Assembly (NCBI RefSeq): GCF_013009345.1
Contig: NZ_JABELE010000002.1
Location: forward strand, 186,001 to 250,000
Source of the DNA: Acinetobacter geminorum
GTDB taxonomy: Bacteria; Pseudomonadota; Gammaproteobacteria; Pseudomonadales; Moraxellaceae
Length of the DNA: 64,000 nucleotides
Direction of reading: 5' to 3'
Shown here: positions 60,994-64,000 of the stretch, one piece after another
How positions within the stretch are numbered: position 1 is the first letter of the stretch
Layout: each line of letters opens with the position of its first letter
Program-made: the position numbers and the translations under genes
Notes under the pieces: model-generated
Told to the model about the DNA's origin: nothing
What the model saw: only the letters and a program-made list of their open reading frames with translations
Databases searched by the model: none

Positions 60994-63633
60994 ATGAATA
61001 GCGCTGAAATCATGGCTGACTTATCTTCTCACACACCTATGATGCAGCAATATCTCAAAGTTAAAACGGACTATCAACATGCGTTGCTGTTCTACCGTAT
61101 GGGTGACTTTTATGAACTCTTCTTTGAAGATGCTCATTTAGCAGCCAAACTTTTAGGCATTACCTTAACCCATCGTGGCAAAGCCAGTGGCCGACCTATT
61201 CCAATGGCAGGTGTTCCCTATCATTCGGCAGAAGGTTATTTGGCGCGTCTTGTTAAAGCTGGGCGCACGGTAGCCATTTGCGAACAAGTTGGAGAAGTAA
61301 CAGGCAAAGGCCCTGTTGAACGTAAAGTTGTTCGTATTCTGACCCCAGGTACATTAACTGATGATGCATTACTCAGCAGTTATCAATCATCTAATCTCGT
61401 TTCATTGTGCATTCATCAAAACCAGATCGGTTTTGCTTTACTCGACTTGAGTGCGGGCATTTTTAAAGTTCAACAACAAGATTACAAGCCAGAACAATTA
61501 CCTATTGAACTTGCGCGTTTAATGCCAAGTGAAATCTTGATTGATGAAGACTTGGTCGACACCAATATTATTGAACAAATTAAAAAGCATTTAGATTGCC
61601 CTGTTACTAAACGTCCAAATGTAGACTTCAACCTAAATAATGCACAAAAAACCTTATGTGACCAGTTTACGGTATCAACACTTTCAGGTTTTGGTTTAGA
61701 CCCATTACCTTTGGCCAAAGCTGCTGCCGCTGCACTTATTCACTATGCAAAAGAAACCCAAAAAACTGCATTACCACATATTCACTCAATCCAACTTGAA
61801 CAAAGTACTGACTTTATTGCGCTCGACCCAATTACACGTCGCAACTTAGAAATTATCGAGCCATTATTTGAACACGGAACATCATTATTTCAACTGGTAA
61901 ATGACTGCCAAACTGCAATGGGTGGCCGTCTATTAAGCCGCACACTCATGCAACCTGTGCGTGATACTGCATTGCTTGATGCTCGTTTAGATGCGATTGA
62001 ACAACTCATTCAGGGATATCACGAAAACCCAGTTCGGTTAGTGCTTAAAGAAATTGGTGATATTGAACGTGTGCTTAGCCGGGTTGCGCTAGGCAGTGCA
62101 CGACCACGTGATTTGGTGCAACTTCGTCATGCGTGCGCACAAATTCCAGCTTTAAGAACGGCGTTAACTCCAGTCATTCAAGCGAAGAAATCTAAATTAT
62201 TAGTTCAACTAGATGAAGAACTTGGAGACTTCAAAGCGCTTCATCAGCATTTAATGGCAGCTATTGTTGAAAACCCACCGGTATTACTTCGTGATGGCAA
62301 TGTAATTGCAGAAGGATATGATGCTGAGCTTGATGAATTACGCCAAATTCGTGATCATGCAGGTCAATTCTTAATTGATCTAGAAATTAAAGAGCGTGAA
62401 CGTACAGGCATTAATACCCTTAAAATCGGCTATAACCGTGTAAGCGGTTACTACATTGAACTCACTCGTGCTCAAGCAGAACAAGCGCCAGCCGACTATA
62501 TTCGTCGTCAGACTTTAAAGAATGCTGAACGCTACATTACCCCTGAGCTTAAGAGTTTTGAAGATAAGGTCCTGTCGAGCGAGTCACGTGCGCTGTCACG
62601 TGAAAAAGCATTATTCGAAGCTTTGCTTGAAAACCTTCGCGAAAATATCGCTCATCTACAAATGATGAGTTCAGCAATTGCTCAAATTGATGTCATTGCA
62701 AACTTTGCTCATCAAGCACGTTTAAACAATTGGGCGCGCCCTGAATTTACTCCGGAAACGGGCATTAAAATTCAGGCAGGTCGTCATCCTGTCGTTGAAG
62801 CATTAAATAAAGCACCATTTACCCCAAATGACACTTTCCTTGATGCTCAGCACCGCATGGCAATTATTACCGGTCCAAACATGGGCGGTAAATCAACCTT
62901 CATGCGCCAAACAGCATTAATCAGTTTACTTGCTTATTGCGGTAGCTATGTTCCGGCGAAAGCCGTCAAACTTGGTCCAATTGACCGAATTTTTACACGT
63001 ATTGGTTCAGCCGACGATTTATCTACAGGCAAATCAACCTTTATGGTCGAGATGACTGAAACTTCGCAAATTCTGCATCATGCCACCAACCAGTCGTTGG
63101 TATTAATGGATGAGGTTGGCCGCGGAACCAGTACCTATGACGGTTTATCTTTAGCATGGGCATGTGTGGTCGATTTAACCAAGCGCGTAAAATGTTTATG
63201 TTTATTCGCGACTCATTATTTTGAGTTGACCGAACTTGGTAGTGAAGCAGGAATCGATAACTATCATGTCACGGCGCAAGAACTGAATGGCAATCTGATT
63301 TTATTGCATAAAGTTCAACAAGGCCCTGCAAGTCAAAGTCATGGTTTACAAGTTGCAAAATTAGCGGGTATTCCTGCCAATGTTATTAAAGAAGCGCAGA
63401 AGCGTTTACGCATTTTAGAAAAACAGCAGCAACAACATCTACAAACCAGTTTTCAAAATGATTTGTTTGCTCCACCTGATGCAAACTCTGGTTCACAAAT
63501 CATAGAGAAAGTGGTCGAAATTGAAGTTTCATCCCCTGCTCTAGATTTACTTAAACAAATTGAAGTCGATAACTTATCGCCTCGTCAGGCACTTGAACAA
63601 CTCTACGAGTTAAAAGCTGCACTCAAATCTTAA
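60994..63633 (+). CDS. mutS: DNA mismatch repair protein MutS
   Basis: 879 residues, full length. Mismatch-recognition motif DFYELFFEDA near 37, Walker A TGPNMGGKSTFMRQ near 627, Walker B LVLMDEVGRGTSTYDG near 700, and a helix-rich C-terminus with the beta-clamp-like end. It recognises mispaired bases and starts repair with MutL. Intact here, so homopolymer instability would not come from loss of MutS. Confidence 0.98.
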   Translation: MNSAEIMADLSSHTPMMQQYLKVKTDYQHALLFYRMGDFYELFFEDAHLAAKLLGITLTHRGKASGRPIPMAGVPYHSAEGYLARLVKAGRTVAICEQVGEVTGKGPVERKVVRILTPGTLTDDALLSSYQSSNLVSLCIHQNQIGFALLDLSAGIFKVQQQDYKPEQLPIELARLMPSEILIDEDLVDTNIIEQIKKHLDCPVTKRPNVDFNLNNAQKTLCDQFTVSTLSGFGLDPLPLAKAAAAALIHYAKETQKTALPHIHSIQLEQSTDFIALDPITRRNLEIIEPLFEHGTSLFQLVNDCQTAMGGRLLSRTLMQPVRDTALLDARLDAIEQLIQGYHENPVRLVLKEIGDIERVLSRVALGSARPRDLVQLRHACAQIPALRTALTPVIQAKKSKLLVQLDEELGDFKALHQHLMAAIVENPPVLLRDGNVIAEGYDAELDELRQIRDHAGQFLIDLEIKERERTGINTLKIGYNRVSGYYIELTRAQAEQAPADYIRRQTLKNAERYITPELKSFEDKVLSSESRALSREKALFEALLENLRENIAHLQMMSSAIAQIDVIANFAHQARLNNWARPEFTPETGIKIQAGRHPVVEALNKAPFTPNDTFLDAQHRMAIITGPNMGGKSTFMRQTALISLLAYCGSYVPAKAVKLGPIDRIFTRIGSADDLSTGKSTFMVEMTETSQILHHATNQSLVLMDEVGRGTSTYDGLSLAWACVVDLTKRVKCLCLFATHYFELTELGSEAGIDNYHVTAQELNGNLILLHKVQQGPASQSHGLQVAKLAGIPANVIKEAQKRLRILEKQQQQHLQTSFQNDLFAPPDANSGSQIIEKVVEIEVSSPALDLLKQIEVDNLSPRQALEQLYELKAALKS

Positions 63634-63645
63634 TAAAGTAATTCC

Positions 63646-63673
63646 GAATAAGCAGGCTTAGGTCTGCTTATTC
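63646..63673 (+). terminator. Transcript-end hairpin of mutS
   Basis: GAATAAGCAG and CTGCTTATTC form a perfect 10-bp stem with an 8-base loop. Only a short T stretch follows. Confidence 0.65.
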
Positions 63674-63694
63674 ATATCGGAGAATAATATTTAT

Positions 63695-64000
63695 ATGATC
63701 TTAAGATCTTTACAAAATTCAGAAATCGATCTTATTTGGCAGCACATTAGCCGCCGTGAATTAATCACTCAAAACTACATACAAAAACAGCAAAAGCTAG
63801 AATTGGTTGATTGTTTTTTTGATGTACAAAATTGGGATTCATATCATTTAGAAAATGACCCACCTAAACTCAAACAACTCTTTGCACAAGGTTCAATATT
63901 TGTCGGTGCATTTGATGCTTCTGAAAAGCTCGTTGGTATAAGCGTAGTCTCAAATCAACTTATAGCGAATTACCCCCAAGCAAAATTACTCCACTATTTC
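63695..64000 (+). CDS. GNAT-family acetyltransferase, start of gene
   Basis: 102 codons before the window ends: MILRSLQNSEIDLIWQHISR and FVGAFDASEKLVGISVVSN. The order (alpha helix, then G-A-F and V-G-I-S-V-V strands) is that of GNAT N-acetyltransferases. GGAG lies about 12 bases before the ATG. Substrate unknown. Confidence 0.7.
   Translation, partial: MILRSLQNSEIDLIWQHISRRELITQNYIQKQQKLELVDCFFDVQNWDSYHLENDPPKLKQLFAQGSIFVGAFDASEKLVGISVVSNQLIANYPQAKLLHYF

Noticed and set aside
1..64000. tRNA or rRNA genes, CRISPR arrays, replication origin
   Set aside because: Looked for cloverleaf-type, rRNA-like and repeat-spacer signals by eye; none was convincing.

Overview
The window looks like a chromosomal segment of an Acinetobacter species, most likely of the A. 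baumannii/calcoaceticus complex. This rests on the low GC content, the gene families (KatE with small hydrophilic stress proteins, a PxpA/PxpBC cluster with a biotin carboxylase, AAHS-type transporters, a spore-coat-U pilin-like protein) and the form of the mutS region. The species call is inference; no search was run. Core-like metabolic blocks alternate with an accessory zone (about 26.9-53 kb) full of small orphan genes, paralogues, gene remnants and structured RNAs.

Layout. 1-5.4 kb is a stress block: KatE (runs off the left edge), a haem-oxygenase-like di-iron protein with a 9-base homopolymer, a CinA/PncC-like protein and two small hydrophilic proteins. 5.4-7.8 kb holds small lipoproteins, a phage C4-like structured RNA and a LysR regulator. 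7.86-12.8 kb is a scrambled locus: a truncated SGNH hydrolase, the 3-prime end of an IS256-family element, an MFS fragment and a two-partner secretion pair with intact FhaC-type transporter but truncated FhaB-type exoprotein. 13.1-22.1 kb has a CLC channel and a five-gene 5-oxoproline operon with a LysR gene. 22.2-25.7 kb is a bufferin (copper-binding RiPP) operon (bufA1-bufB-bufC, ECF sigma, anti-sigma) with divergent doxX; both start regions carry a matching ECF-type promoter.

25.9-53 kb is the accessory zone. It contains four members of one unrecognised small-protein family (26.9, 27.6, 42.6, 51.1 kb), two copies of a roughly 1.1-kb cassette of C4-like RNA, small peptide and TetR gene (32.5-33.6 and 48.2-49.3 kb), two TetR remnants (40.5 and 43.3 kb), a MerR gene with an early stop codon, an HD protein, a Nudix hydrolase, a catalase-family peroxidase with cytochrome b561, lipoproteins, a cold-shock protein and further hydrophilin-like proteins. 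53.7-60.6 kb looks like an amino-alcohol pathway: ethanolamine-type permease, APH-family kinase, periplasmic HAD phosphatase, AraC regulator and class-III PLP enzyme. 61-64 kb is mutS and the start of a GNAT gene.

The most unusual content is (i) the C4-like RNA family, where three copies keep both long-range stems through compensatory changes and each is followed by a Shine-Dalgarno sequence that can be hidden in a hairpin; (ii) the dispersed four-member protein family; (iii) the bufferin operon with its two matching promoters; and (iv) the copying, mosaicism and decay of the TetR cassette.
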